Positions 42,022 to 50,572 of a stretch of DNA of 64,000 nucleotides are shown here, piece by piece. The translations under genes were made by a program, and so were the position numbers. This stretch comes from CAZYJR01 sp964647905 (lineage in GTDB: Bacteria; Desulfobacterota; DSM-4660; Desulfatiglandales; HGW-15). Below the pieces are notes generated by a model that was not told the DNA's origin, searched no databases, and worked only from the letters and a program-made list of their open reading frames with translations. Every line of letters starts with the position of its first letter. Position 1 is the first letter of the stretch. The DNA lies in contig CAZYJR010000018.1 of NCBI GenBank assembly GCA_964647905.1, positions 1 to 64,000 on the forward strand, written 5' to 3'.

Positions 42022-43363
42022 TCTCTTCGGTACCGACGGTATCCGGGGCCGGGCCAACCGCCCGCCCGTGGACGTTCACACCGCTGTGACCCTGGGCAGA
42101 GCGGTCACATGGCGATGCCGGGGGCAAGGCGCACCCGCCCGGGTGGTCGTGGGCCGGGACACCCGTCTTTCCGGGGAGATGCTGGAGAACGCTGCGGCCG
42201 CGGGCATAGCCTCCATGGGAGGCGAGGTGCTGCGGGCGGGCGTCCTACCCACGCCCGGAGTCGCCTTTCTCACCAGGGAAACGGGAGCCGGGGCCGGGAT
42301 AGTGATCTCCGCATCCCACAACCCTTACCAGGACAACGGCTTCAAGGTCTTCTCGGCCCGGGGGTACAAGCTCTCGGATCAGGAAGAAGATGACTTGGAA
42401 AGGATCATGACCGAAATCGATCCGGACCGGGAGACCCCTCCGGGGGCAGAGGTGGGGGCCATCAACCGCGTGGAGCGGGCCGTTGAAAGATACGCCTCGT
42501 TCCTCAGGGAGAGCTTTCCGCCCCGGCTCTCGGCAAAGGGCATGAGGATCGTGCTCGATACGGCCAACGGGGCCGCTTTTCGGGCGGCTCCCGAGGTCTT
42601 CGCCTCTACCGGCGCCCGCCTGGAGGTGATGCATGACCGGCCGGACGGGAGAAATATCAATGAGGGCTGCGGATCCGAAGACACAAGGGCTCTTCAGGCA
42701 AGGATCCGTGATTCGGGAGCCGGCATGGGACTTGCCTTTGACGGGGACGGTGACAGGCTGATCGCCGTAGATGAGAACGGAGTGAGACTGACCGGGGATC
42801 AGGTCATGATGATCCTCGCCTCTGACATGAAGGCGCGGGGGGCCCTTGCAAACGATCTCCTGGTCACAACGGTGATGAGCAACCTCGGGCTGCGTGAGGC
42901 ATGCGCCCGGTCGGGGATTCGGCACCATACATCGGGAGTGGGGGATCGGCTGGTGCTCCAGGAGATGCGGCGGCTGGGATCGGTCCTCGGCGGAGAGGAA
43001 TCAGGGCATATAATCCTTCTGGAGCCTCACACCACCGGAGACGGCATACTGAGCGGCCTCGGTCTCCTGGCTTGCATGCTTCGTCAGGAACGGCCCCTCT
43101 CCGAGCTGGCGGGCGTAATGGAGGTCTTCCCCCAGGAACTGGTCAGCGTGGAGGTGACAAGGAAACCGCCGCTGGAGCAAGTCTCGGAGGTGCAGGGGGT
43201 GATCGGCGAAGTGGAAGCCGAGCTCGGCCCCAGGGGGCGGGTCCTGGTGCGCTACTCAGGGACCCAATCGGTCTGCCGGGTGATGGTGGAAGGGCCGGAC
43301 CGAACGCAGACCCGCGGGGCTTGCGAGCGGATTGCGGCGGCGATCCGGAAAGCGCTCGAGTGA
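42014..43363 (+). CDS. glmM: Phosphoglucosamine mutase GlmM
   Basis: 449 aa. It interconverts glucosamine-6-phosphate and glucosamine-1-phosphate for UDP-GlcNAc. It starts GDLFGTDGIRG, has catalytic Ser101 in ISASHNPY, the Mg loop DGDGDR near 240, the sugar-binding GGEESGH near 325 and the phosphate site VRYSGT near 410. The ATG at 42014 overlaps the previous stop, indicating translational coupling. Being next to rapZ is a sensible functional context. Confidence 0.95.
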   Translation: MGDLFGTDGIRGRANRPPVDVHTAVTLGRAVTWRCRGQGAPARVVVGRDTRLSGEMLENAAAAGIASMGGEVLRAGVLPTPGVAFLTRETGAGAGIVISASHNPYQDNGFKVFSARGYKLSDQEEDDLERIMTEIDPDRETPPGAEVGAINRVERAVERYASFLRESFPPRLSAKGMRIVLDTANGAAFRAAPEVFASTGARLEVMHDRPDGRNINEGCGSEDTRALQARIRDSGAGMGLAFDGDGDRLIAVDENGVRLTGDQVMMILASDMKARGALANDLLVTTVMSNLGLREACARSGIRHHTSGVGDRLVLQEMRRLGSVLGGEESGHIILLEPHTTGDGILSGLGLLACMLRQERPLSELAGVMEVFPQELVSVEVTRKPPLEQVSEVQGVIGEVEAELGPRGRVLVRYSGTQSVCRVMVEGPDRTQTRGACERIAAAIRKALE

Positions 43364-43403
43364 GGACCGCGGGCGGATTCCGCCGCGTGGCAAGCCTTTT
43401 GCC

Positions 43404-43432
43404 TTGACCCTCCACTTGGGGTTTCTTATAGT
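43404..43432 (+). promoter_or_regulatory. Sigma-70-type promoter of the thiolase operon
   Basis: TTGACC (43404-43409), 17-base spacer, TATAGT (43427-43432), one mismatch each. Start near 43439; leader about 80 bases to the ATG at 43520, which has TTGGAGGT upstream. Confidence 0.7.
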
Positions 43433-43519
43433 TCATCCCCGTATTTTCCGATCAAAGGAGGCCAAGCAGCGGGGCGGGCGCAGGCCGGCCCCGCGGACGA
43501 ATGGAATTGGAGGTAATCT

Positions 43520-44686
43520 ATGGGAAAGGTAGGAATAATAGGAGTGGGCCAGAGCTCATTCGTCCGGGGATACCCGGGCTCCGTCAGGGAGCTGGCTTTC
43601 GAGGGATTCAAGGACGCCATGAAGGACGCCGGCTTGACGGCGGCGGACATAGGCGCCTCGGTGATCTGCTCAGCCCCGGAGTATGACAAGCAGCGATCAC
43701 CGGCGGGGGTCTTCGCCGAATACATGGGGCTCACCCCGCAGCCCACCTTTTACGTGGAGACGCTCTGCTCGTCGAGCAGCAGCGGACTGCGCCTGGCATA
43801 CTCGCTGGTGAGCTCCGGGCTCCACGACTCGGTGGCGGTGATCGGGTTCCAGAAGATGAGCGAGATTTCCTCCTCCGAGTCCCAGGAGCGCATGGGGCGA
43901 GGGGCCGACATCCAGTGGGAGAGCCCCTTCGGCACCATGATGCCGGCCTACTACGCCATGTACGCCCGGGCCCACATGGAGAAGTACGGAACCACCCCTG
44001 AGGACCTGGCGCTGATCCGGGTCAAGGCCTCGACTTATGGGCAGATCAATGAAAAGGCGGTCTACCGCAAAGCTGTTGAGTTGGGGATGTTCAGCGATCC
44101 GGAGAGCCCCATGTCCGGACCCGTGGCGAGCCCTCTCAGGGTCGGGGATTGCTGCGCCAACGCGGACGGGAGCTCGTGCGTGATCGTGGCCAATGAGGAA
44201 AAGGCGCGCGCCTTCAGTGACAAGCCGGTGTGGATACTCGGCCTCGGTGCCGCTTCGGAAGCGGTGAACCTGGCCGGACGCGATCTCCTGACCGGACTCT
44301 CGGTGGGCATCAAGGCCGGGGAGCAGGCTTACAACATGGCGGGGGTGACCCCCGAGGACATAGACGTGGCCGAGGTCCACGACTGCTTCACCATAGCCGA
44401 GCTCATGGCGTACGAGAACCTGGGATTCGCCGAGCCCGGGGAAGGACGGGACCTGATCAGGGGCAAGGAGACATACAAGGAAGGGAGCATCCCGGTCAAC
44501 GTGGACGGAGGGCTCCTGTCCAAGGGCCATCCCATCGGTGCGACCGGCGGATCGCAGATTAGAACCATCGTGCTCCAGCTCCGCGGAGAGGCCGGAGACA
44601 TGCAGGTCAAGGACCCGGAAATCGGCCTGGTTCACAACATCGGGGGCGTGGGTCTGTACGGAAACGTCACGATTCTCGGGAGGTAA
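43520..44686 (+). CDS. Thiolase-family protein (SCP2/acetyl-CoA acetyltransferase-like)
   Basis: 388 aa. The nucleophile Cys is in ETLCSSSSSGLRLA near 88, HDCFTIAELM near 288 carries a second active-site motif, and KGHPIGATGGSQI near 336 the conserved His. These SCP2-type thiolases lack the bacterial C-terminal CGGGxG motif, here replaced by NIGGVGLYGN. The next gene encodes a DUF35 partner, an arrangement known in archaea and anaerobes where DUF35 bridges thiolase to HMG-CoA synthase or supports acyl-CoA condensation. Direction of reaction is unknown. Confidence 0.9.
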   Translation: MGKVGIIGVGQSSFVRGYPGSVRELAFEGFKDAMKDAGLTAADIGASVICSAPEYDKQRSPAGVFAEYMGLTPQPTFYVETLCSSSSSGLRLAYSLVSSGLHDSVAVIGFQKMSEISSSESQERMGRGADIQWESPFGTMMPAYYAMYARAHMEKYGTTPEDLALIRVKASTYGQINEKAVYRKAVELGMFSDPESPMSGPVASPLRVGDCCANADGSSCVIVANEEKARAFSDKPVWILGLGAASEAVNLAGRDLLTGLSVGIKAGEQAYNMAGVTPEDIDVAEVHDCFTIAELMAYENLGFAEPGEGRDLIRGKETYKEGSIPVNVDGGLLSKGHPIGATGGSQIRTIVLQLRGEAGDMQVKDPEIGLVHNIGGVGLYGNVTILGR

Positions 44687-44688
44687 AA

Positions 44689-45126
44689 ATGGGAAAGAAG
44701 AAGGAAATAGACGCACGTTTCAACAAGTTCGGGACCGTCCCCTTCACGGCCACCACCAAGGTCAATGACTTTATCGACTATCTGGAGCAGGGCAAGGTGA
44801 TGGGAACCCGCTGCAAGGACTGCGGGCTGATGTTCTTCCCGCCCAGGGCGGACTGCTTCCGCTGCCTGGGCGGCGACATGGAATGGTTCGAGGTCAGCGG
44901 CAAGGGCAAGCTCCTCAGCTTCAGCAAGCTGGAGTACGCACCCCAGGGATTCGGAGAAGACCTTCCCTATTGCATAGCGCTCCTGGACTACGGAGACTAC
45001 AAGGTCTTCGGCAGGATCGCCCCTGACGTGCCCGAGGAGGAGATCCGAGTGGGGATGGAGATGGAAACCGTGGCCAATCGGCTGCCTAACGGGCAGTTGA
45101 ACTACGTATTCCGGAAAGCGGCCTAG
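44689..45126 (+). CDS. DUF35 OB-fold/zinc-ribbon acyl-CoA-associated protein
   Basis: 145 aa. A rubredoxin-like zinc knuckle CKDCGLMFFPPRADCFRC (about 41-58) precedes an OB-fold (about 60-145, GKGKLLSFSKLEYAPQGF). DUF35 proteins bind acyl-CoA and act with thiolases. It begins two bases after the thiolase stop and its TAG overlaps the GTG of prmA by one base, so it sits within a coupled operon. Confidence 0.9.
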   Translation: MGKKKEIDARFNKFGTVPFTATTKVNDFIDYLEQGKVMGTRCKDCGLMFFPPRADCFRCLGGDMEWFEVSGKGKLLSFSKLEYAPQGFGEDLPYCIALLDYGDYKVFGRIAPDVPEEEIRVGMEMETVANRLPNGQLNYVFRKAA

Positions 45127-46028
45127 TGATTATTCCTTGCGGCGGCTGGATGGAAATCACCGTTGAGGAGTCCGATCCGGCCGCCCATGAAGCAATAAGC
45201 GCGTATCTCCTGGAGCTGGGCTGCGACGGGATCGTTGAAGATCCAGGCACAGGAGCTTCCCTCAAGGCCTATCTCCCGGAACCCGGTCCGGAATACGACC
45301 TCCGGGCCCGTGTGGAGGCCTTTCTCCGAGAGCTGGCGTCCATCTTCCCGGATGCGGGCCGAACCCGGGCGACATTCTCCACTCTCCCCCACCGCGAGTG
45401 GGGGCTTGCCTGGAGGGCCCATTTCCGGCCCGAGCGGGTCACCCCCGGGCTGTTGATTTTGCCGGCCTGGGAGAAAGACGTCCCCTTGGAGCCCGGGTGC
45501 TCGGTGATCAGGATGGATCCGGGCCCTGCCTTCGGCACGGGAAAGCACCCCACCACCAGGATGTGCCTGCGGGCCCTGGAAGACTTGAGTCTTCCAGGGC
45601 CGTGGGACATGCTGGACATAGGCACCGGCAGCGGGATACTGGCTGTTTACGCTTCGATCCTCGGCGCCCGCCGGGTGACGGCCGTTGATTCAGACCCCGA
45701 GGCCCTGCGCTGGGCCGAATGGAACATTCGGCTGAACGGCCTTACCGCGCGCATCCGATTGTCCTCCACGCCCCCTGAGGCCTTGGACGAGGCCTTCCAG
45801 GTGGCGGCGGCCAACCTGGACCTGAAGACCATCGTGGGTCTTTGCCCCTGGTTCCCAAGGGTGGTACGGAAGGGCGGGACCCTCATCCTCTCCGGGATAC
45901 TGGCCGAAGACGCGCAGCGGGTGAAGGAGGCCGTGGAGGAACAAGGGTTCTCCATAGCGAAGGCCATGGACCAGGAGGAGTGGGCATGTCTGGTGGCCAG
46001 GGCCGAGCAGGAGGGCGGGTACCCGTGA
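45126..46028 (+). CDS. prmA: Ribosomal protein L11 methyltransferase
   Basis: 300 aa. It trimethylates L11 with SAM. The N-terminal L11-recognition domain (1-115) is followed by the PrmA motif MDPGPAFGTGKHPTTRMCL near 125 and the SAM site LDIGTGSGILAVYA near 165, with VAAANLDL near 230 as the NPPY-like motif. The GTG at 45126 overlaps the upstream stop; an ATG at 45150 is possible. Its TGA overlaps the GTG of rsmE by four bases. Confidence 0.93.
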   Translation: MIIPCGGWMEITVEESDPAAHEAISAYLLELGCDGIVEDPGTGASLKAYLPEPGPEYDLRARVEAFLRELASIFPDAGRTRATFSTLPHREWGLAWRAHFRPERVTPGLLILPAWEKDVPLEPGCSVIRMDPGPAFGTGKHPTTRMCLRALEDLSLPGPWDMLDIGTGSGILAVYASILGARRVTAVDSDPEALRWAEWNIRLNGLTARIRLSSTPPEALDEAFQVAAANLDLKTIVGLCPWFPRVVRKGGTLILSGILAEDAQRVKEAVEEQGFSIAKAMDQEEWACLVARAEQEGGYP

Positions 46029-46786
46029 GGCGCTTCCTGGTGGACAAGCTCGAGCCCGAGGAGGGGATGATCAGGGTCCATGGGGCCGAAGCCCGCCACA
46101 TGACCCGCGTCCTGCGTATGGGTCCCGGGGATCGGATCATGCTGATGGACGGTTCCGGGGAACGACTCCAAGCCGTGATTCGCTCCATTGACGGGGACGC
46201 CGTATACCTGGAGCCGGAGCGGCCCGTCCCGTCACCTCCTCCTTCTCCGGTGGACTTGACCCTGTGCACCGCGCTGCTCAAGTCGCGGGCCATGGACTAC
46301 CTGGTTCAAAAGTCGTCCGAACTCGGGGTCACCCGGATCCGGCCCTTCACCTCCGGGCGCACCGTGGTGAAGCTCCCCGGTGAAAGGGTCCCCGCGCGTC
46401 TCCTCCACTGGAGGGATATCGCCCGGAATGCGGCCAAGCAGGCGGATCGCTCGGTTCCGGCCGAGGTCCTCGCACCCCTTCCGTTCCCGAGGCTCCTGGA
46501 GGACCGGCGTGGGGGCAAAGCCGTCAAAGTCCTGCTCTGGGAAGCGGAGGCCGGCCGGGACCTCAAGTATATCCTGCGCAGCACCGGCCCCTGCCCCGCA
46601 TTCGATGCGATAATCGGCCCCGAGGGCGGATTCCGAGAGGAGGAAGTGGAAAAGGCTCGCTCCGCGGGCTTCCTGCCGGTATCCCTCGGACGGCGGGTCC
46701 TCAGGGCGGAGACTGCGGCGCTCACCGTGGCGGCCATAGTCCAGTACGAGTGGGGTGACCTGAGCCTGCCCGCGTCCGGAGCCTGA
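46025..46786 (+). CDS. rsmE: 16S rRNA (uracil1498-N3)-methyltransferase
   Basis: 253 aa. A PUA-like N-terminal domain (RRFLVDKL...EARHMTRVLRMGPGD) is followed by a SPOUT methyltransferase with the deep-trefoil motifs IIGPEGGFREEE near 198 and LGRRVLRAETAALT near 222. The GTG at 46025 has AGGAGG upstream and is coupled to prmA. The prmA-rsmE order is common in bacteria. Confidence 0.93.
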   Translation: MRRFLVDKLEPEEGMIRVHGAEARHMTRVLRMGPGDRIMLMDGSGERLQAVIRSIDGDAVYLEPERPVPSPPPSPVDLTLCTALLKSRAMDYLVQKSSELGVTRIRPFTSGRTVVKLPGERVPARLLHWRDIARNAAKQADRSVPAEVLAPLPFPRLLEDRRGGKAVKVLLWEAEAGRDLKYILRSTGPCPAFDAIIGPEGGFREEEVEKARSAGFLPVSLGRRVLRAETAALTVAAIVQYEWGDLSLPASGA

Positions 46787-46816
46787 AAAGAGGCCTGGAG
46801 CCGGCTGTCCCGTTGC

Positions 46817-48097
46817 TCAGCCTCTCCCCGGGGGGGACCATTCGAACCGGGCCGCCCCCCCCAGCTCCTCTTCGATCCGCAGGAGCTGGTTGTACTTGCA
46901 GACTCGCTCCGAGCGGCAAAGGCTGCCGGTCTTTATCTGGCCGGTGCCGGCGGCCACGGCCAGGTCGGCTATGAAGGTATCCTCGGTCTCCCCTGAGCGG
47001 TGGCTCGCTATGGTATTCCATCCCGCCCTCTGGGCGGTCTCAATGGCATCCAGCGTCTCGGTGAGGGTCCCTATCTGGTTCAGCTTTATGAGGACCGCAT
47101 TGGCCGAGCCCTCCCGGATGCCGCGCTCGATGCGCTTGGTGTTTGTGACGAAGAGGTCGTCTCCCACCAGCTGGACCCGCTCTCCCAGCCGCTTGGTGAG
47201 GGCCTTCCAGTTCCGCCAGTCGTTCTCGGCCAGGGCGTCCTCAATGGAGACTATGGGAAAGCGCTCCACCCAGCCGGCGTAAAATTCGATCATCTCTTCG
47301 GGCGTCAACTTGGAGCCGTCGGACCTGGAAAACACGTAGCGGCCGTTCCTGAAAAACTCGGACGAGGCGGGATCAAGGGCCATGACCACGTCTTGCCCCG
47401 GCTTGTAACCGGCCTCCTCAATCCCCGCCAGGACCATCTCCACGGCCTCGTCATTGCTCTTGAGATCCGGTGCGAAGCCCCCTTCGTCGCCCACCGCCGT
47501 AGAGAGGCCTTGCTTCTTGAGGACGCGGGCCAGACCGTGGAACACCTCGGAACCGATCCTCAAGGCCTCCCTGAAGGTCCGCCCCCCCACAGGCATTATC
47601 ATGAACTCCTGGAGGTCCACGTTGTTGGCCGCATGCTCCCCCCCGTTTAGGATGTTCATCATGGGGACCGGCAGGCGGCAAGCATTGATCCCACCCAGGT
47701 AGCGATAAAGAGGCATGCAGAGGGCCCCGGCGGCCGCCCGGGCGGCTGCCAGGGATACGCCCAGGACCGCGTTCGCCCCCAGCCTCTTCTTGTTCCCGGT
47801 CCCGTCCAGCTCGATCAGGGTCCTGTCCACCAGGCGCTGTTCAGTGGCCGGGATCCCATGGAGCTCCGGGGCGATCACCCGGTTGACGTTCTCCACCGCC
47901 TTCTCAACCCCCCTGCCCCCGTATCTCTTTCTGGCCTTGTCCCGGAGCTCCACGGCCTCGTACTTGCCGGTGGAGGCCCCGGACGGGACCGCCGCCCGGC
48001 CCACTGAACCGTCTCTCAGTCGGACCTCCACCTCCACGGTGGGGTTCCCCCTGGAGTCCAGAATCTCCCTGCCCATTACCATCTCTATCCGTTCCAT
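46817..48097 (-). CDS. eno: Enolase
   Basis: 426 aa, standard length. It converts 2-phosphoglycerate to phosphoenolpyruvate. Visible residues are the SGASTGKYEA loop near 39, catalytic Glu in GDEGGFAP near 205, metal ligands in ALDPASSEF, SIEDALAEND near 288 and LVGDDLFVTN near 310, the Lys in LIKLNQIGT near 337, and SHRSGETED near 368. GGGGGAGG precedes the ATG at 48097. It has its own strong promoter at 48176-48204 and is convergent with rsmE. Confidence 0.97.
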   Translation of the reverse strand: MERIEMVMGREILDSRGNPTVEVEVRLRDGSVGRAAVPSGASTGKYEAVELRDKARKRYGGRGVEKAVENVNRVIAPELHGIPATEQRLVDRTLIELDGTGNKKRLGANAVLGVSLAAARAAAGALCMPLYRYLGGINACRLPVPMMNILNGGEHAANNVDLQEFMIMPVGGRTFREALRIGSEVFHGLARVLKKQGLSTAVGDEGGFAPDLKSNDEAVEMVLAGIEEAGYKPGQDVVMALDPASSEFFRNGRYVFSRSDGSKLTPEEMIEFYAGWVERFPIVSIEDALAENDWRNWKALTKRLGERVQLVGDDLFVTNTKRIERGIREGSANAVLIKLNQIGTLTETLDAIETAQRAGWNTIASHRSGETEDTFIADLAVAAGTGQIKTGSLCRSERVCKYNQLLRIEEELGGAARFEWSPPGRG

Positions 48098-48175
48098 TGC
48101 ATCCTCCCCCGGCCGGCCCCTTATCTCCCCGGCCCGCAAAAAGGGAACCCTCAAGCGACCCACTCGACCACTGGG

Positions 48176-48204
48176 ACTATAGTGGATTTGAAGGTTGCTG
48201 ACAA
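48176..48204 (-). promoter_or_regulatory. eno: Sigma-70-type promoter of enolase
   Basis: On the complement, TTGTCA (48199-48204), 17-base spacer, TATAGT (48176-48181), one mismatch each. Its -35 box overlaps that of the divergent promoter at 48195-48223. Confidence 0.7.
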
Positions 48205-48223
48205 GACTCGAGGCTGGTACAAA
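48195..48223 (+). promoter_or_regulatory. Divergent promoter of the acyl-CoA synthetase-like gene
   Basis: TTGCTG (48195-48200), 17-base spacer, TACAAA (48218-48223). Transcription near 48230 would leave a leader of about 17 bases with GGGAGA before the ATG at 48247. RNA polymerase cannot occupy this and the enolase promoter at once. Confidence 0.45.
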
Positions 48224-48246
48224 TAGGGTGCAATCGGGAGATAGAG

Positions 48247-49677
48247 ATGCGCTCGGAGCCGACCCTGGACCTCATGCCCCTTTTTGAACCCCGCACCGTG
48301 GCCGTAATCGGTGCCTCTCGAAATCCGGAAAAGTTGGGATGGCACGTTATGACCAGCCTGACCAAGGGAGGGTTCCGGGGGCGCATAGTGCCTGTCAACC
48401 CGGGCTCCGGGGAGATCCTGGGGCTGCGGGCCGCGCCTGATATCGAGGGGATCAGGGGAGATGTCGATCTGGCCGTTGTGGTGGTCCCGTCGGCCCGGGT
48501 CCCCGAGGTCTTCGATTCCTGCGCCCGGAAGGGCGTGGGCGGAATAGTCTTGATCACAGCAGGATTCAAGGAAATCGACGACCCCGAGGGCAGCCGCCGC
48601 CAGGAGGATCTGGCCGGCCGAATACGGCGGGCGGCTATTCCGGTCATAGGGCCCAACACCTTCGGCCTGGTCAACGTTTGCCGGGACTTGAACGCCACCT
48701 TCACCCCGGAGTTCTCCCGGCTGGACAAGGGCCGGGTGGCCCTGGTGAGCCAGAGCGGCGGCATAGCGCACCTCTCGGCCTTTCTGGCGCAGCGGGAGGC
48801 CCTGGGCATAAGCAAAGTCGTGGGTCTGGGCAACCGCCTGAACGTGGATTTCGCCGACATGCTGGCGTTTCTAATGGACGACCCGGATACCGCTGTAATC
48901 GCCCTGTACATTGAAGGGATGGAAAACCCGCGCGCATTCTTGAATGCGGCCTCGGCCCACCGGGGGAGGAAGCCCGTGGTGGCCTTGAAGACCGGGAGGT
49001 CCTCGGCGGGAGATAGGGCCTCCCTCTCCCACACCGGGTCCCTGGCCGGCCGGGACGAGCTTTACCAGGGCCTTTTCCGCCAGGCCGGGATCCTCAGGGT
49101 GGAAGAAACCGAGGCGCTTTTGGACGCCTCCAGGGTGCTGGCATCCTCGCCCCTTCCAGCGGGGAATCGGGTGGCGGTGCTGACCGGTCAGGCCGGACCG
49201 GGAATGGCCGCCTGCGATGTATGCGAGGCCGAAGGTCTCCTCGTCCCCCGATTTACGGCCGGGACGCGGGCGGAGGTGGAGAGGCTGCTCCCGCCTCTGG
49301 CCCTGAGGACGAATCCCGTGGACATGGGGCCCGCCTGGTACGACAGTGAAGCCATCACGGCGATGATGCGGGCGGTCCTGGAAGACGAACACATCGACGC
49401 CGCCTTGCTGCTCATGATGTTCGCCTCTGCCAACCGCTCTGCGATAGCCGGGATCGCCCCTTTTCTCGAGGAGTGGAGCCAGCGAAAGCCGGTCGTGGCC
49501 TGCTTGACGGCCCCTCCCGGCGTCTGGGACAGTGAGATCCGGGAGCTCGAGTGCTCCGGCTCGCTGGTAAACTTCGCCACCCCGGAGCGTGCGGCCGGGG
49601 CCCTGGCGTGTCTTTGGAAGGCGGCCCGGCTAAGGGAGCGGCCGGGAACGGAACGAAAAGCATTAGCCGTGAGCTGA
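48247..49677 (+). CDS. ADP-forming acyl-CoA synthetase alpha-subunit-like protein
   Basis: 476 aa. A CoA-binding Rossmann domain (TVAVIGASRNPEKLGWHVM, about 16-140, with VIGPNTFGLVN) is followed by two succinyl-CoA ligase-like domains with VSQSGGIAHL near 168 and the phospho-His loop SHTGSLAGRDEL near 260. These match ACD alpha subunits, which conserve thioester energy as ATP. No beta (ATP-grasp) subunit is fused or adjacent, so it must pair with one elsewhere or do something else. The PurN-like gene follows after three bases. Confidence 0.85.
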   Translation: MRSEPTLDLMPLFEPRTVAVIGASRNPEKLGWHVMTSLTKGGFRGRIVPVNPGSGEILGLRAAPDIEGIRGDVDLAVVVVPSARVPEVFDSCARKGVGGIVLITAGFKEIDDPEGSRRQEDLAGRIRRAAIPVIGPNTFGLVNVCRDLNATFTPEFSRLDKGRVALVSQSGGIAHLSAFLAQREALGISKVVGLGNRLNVDFADMLAFLMDDPDTAVIALYIEGMENPRAFLNAASAHRGRKPVVALKTGRSSAGDRASLSHTGSLAGRDELYQGLFRQAGILRVEETEALLDASRVLASSPLPAGNRVAVLTGQAGPGMAACDVCEAEGLLVPRFTAGTRAEVERLLPPLALRTNPVDMGPAWYDSEAITAMMRAVLEDEHIDAALLLMMFASANRSAIAGIAPFLEEWSQRKPVVACLTAPPGVWDSEIRELECSGSLVNFATPERAAGALACLWKAARLRERPGTERKALAVS

Positions 49678-49680
49678 GTC

Positions 49681-50481
49681 ATGAAACCCACTCCCATCTT
49701 TGATCCGGAAAAGGCGAAGCGTCCCATGAGGGTGGCGGCGTTCATGTCGGGCTCCGGGAGCAACGTGGTCAGGCTCCTGGAGAGACAAAAGGCCCTCTGG
49801 GAGGAGAGAGGCCGATCCCCTTTCGAGGTGAGGCTCATCTTCAGTGACCGCTCAGACGGGGCCTCCAGGGGGGAGGCCATCGCCTTGGAGCACGGCCTGC
49901 CTTATACGAGCTATGACATAAGGGCCTTCCACCGCCTGCGCGGTCTGGAGAGGACTGTTTCAACTCCCGCCGGGCTTGCCGCACGAGCGGAGTACGACAA
50001 GGTGCCCGCAACCTTGCTGCGGGCCTTTGAAATCGACCTGGTCGCCCTCGGCGGCTATATGAGCTACACAACCCTGAGCGGCTGCGTAAACGTGCATCCA
50101 GCGGATCTATCCATCCGCAACCCGGACGGAACCCGCAAGTACGTGGGCGACCGCGCGGTCCTGGACGCCATTCTTGCAGGCGAGACCGAGCTGAGGTCCT
50201 CGACCCTGTGGACGGACCAAGGGGTGGACACCGGCCCCCTCCTCATGGTATCCGCCCCGGTCCAGGTGAGGCCGCCCGGGGCCCTTGAGGCCCTGCGCCA
50301 GGACCCGCAGCGCCTCAGGCAGGTTGCGGCCGAACATCAGGATCGCTTGAAGGAGGCGGGGGACTGGAAGATCTTCCCCCTGACCGTGGAGATGATCGCT
50401 CTGGGGCGATTCGCACTGGACGATTCGGGGAAGGTCTATGTAGACGGCTTCCACGTACCGGACGGATACAGGTTCTCCTGA
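49681..50481 (+). CDS. PurN-like formyltransferase-domain protein
   Basis: 266 aa. The fold of glycinamide ribonucleotide formyltransferase is seen in VAAFMSGSGSNVVRLLE near 17, LVALGGYMSY near 122, the Asn-His motif CVNVHPADLS near 135 and VDTGPLL near 183. It differs from PurN by an N-terminal extension, HPADLS in place of HPSLLP, and an insertion around 75-100. It may be a divergent purine enzyme or act on another amine. Location three bases after an acyl-CoA synthetase-like gene is unusual for purN. Confidence 0.7.
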   Translation: MKPTPIFDPEKAKRPMRVAAFMSGSGSNVVRLLERQKALWEERGRSPFEVRLIFSDRSDGASRGEAIALEHGLPYTSYDIRAFHRLRGLERTVSTPAGLAARAEYDKVPATLLRAFEIDLVALGGYMSYTTLSGCVNVHPADLSIRNPDGTRKYVGDRAVLDAILAGETELRSSTLWTDQGVDTGPLLMVSAPVQVRPPGALEALRQDPQRLRQVAAEHQDRLKEAGDWKIFPLTVEMIALGRFALDDSGKVYVDGFHVPDGYRFS

Positions 50482-50572
50482 GCTTCAAGAACCGCTGGAA
50501 TCGGGCGTGTACGAGCTTGCCGTCCCCTTTGACCACGCAACCTCAAAGAACGCGCGGGGGCGCTGAAGGGTA

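Noticed and set aside
50482..50572. ECF-type autoregulatory promoter (GGAATC ... CGTCC)
   Set aside because: The spacing is about 18 bases and the -35 lacks the AAC core; the match is too weak to report.
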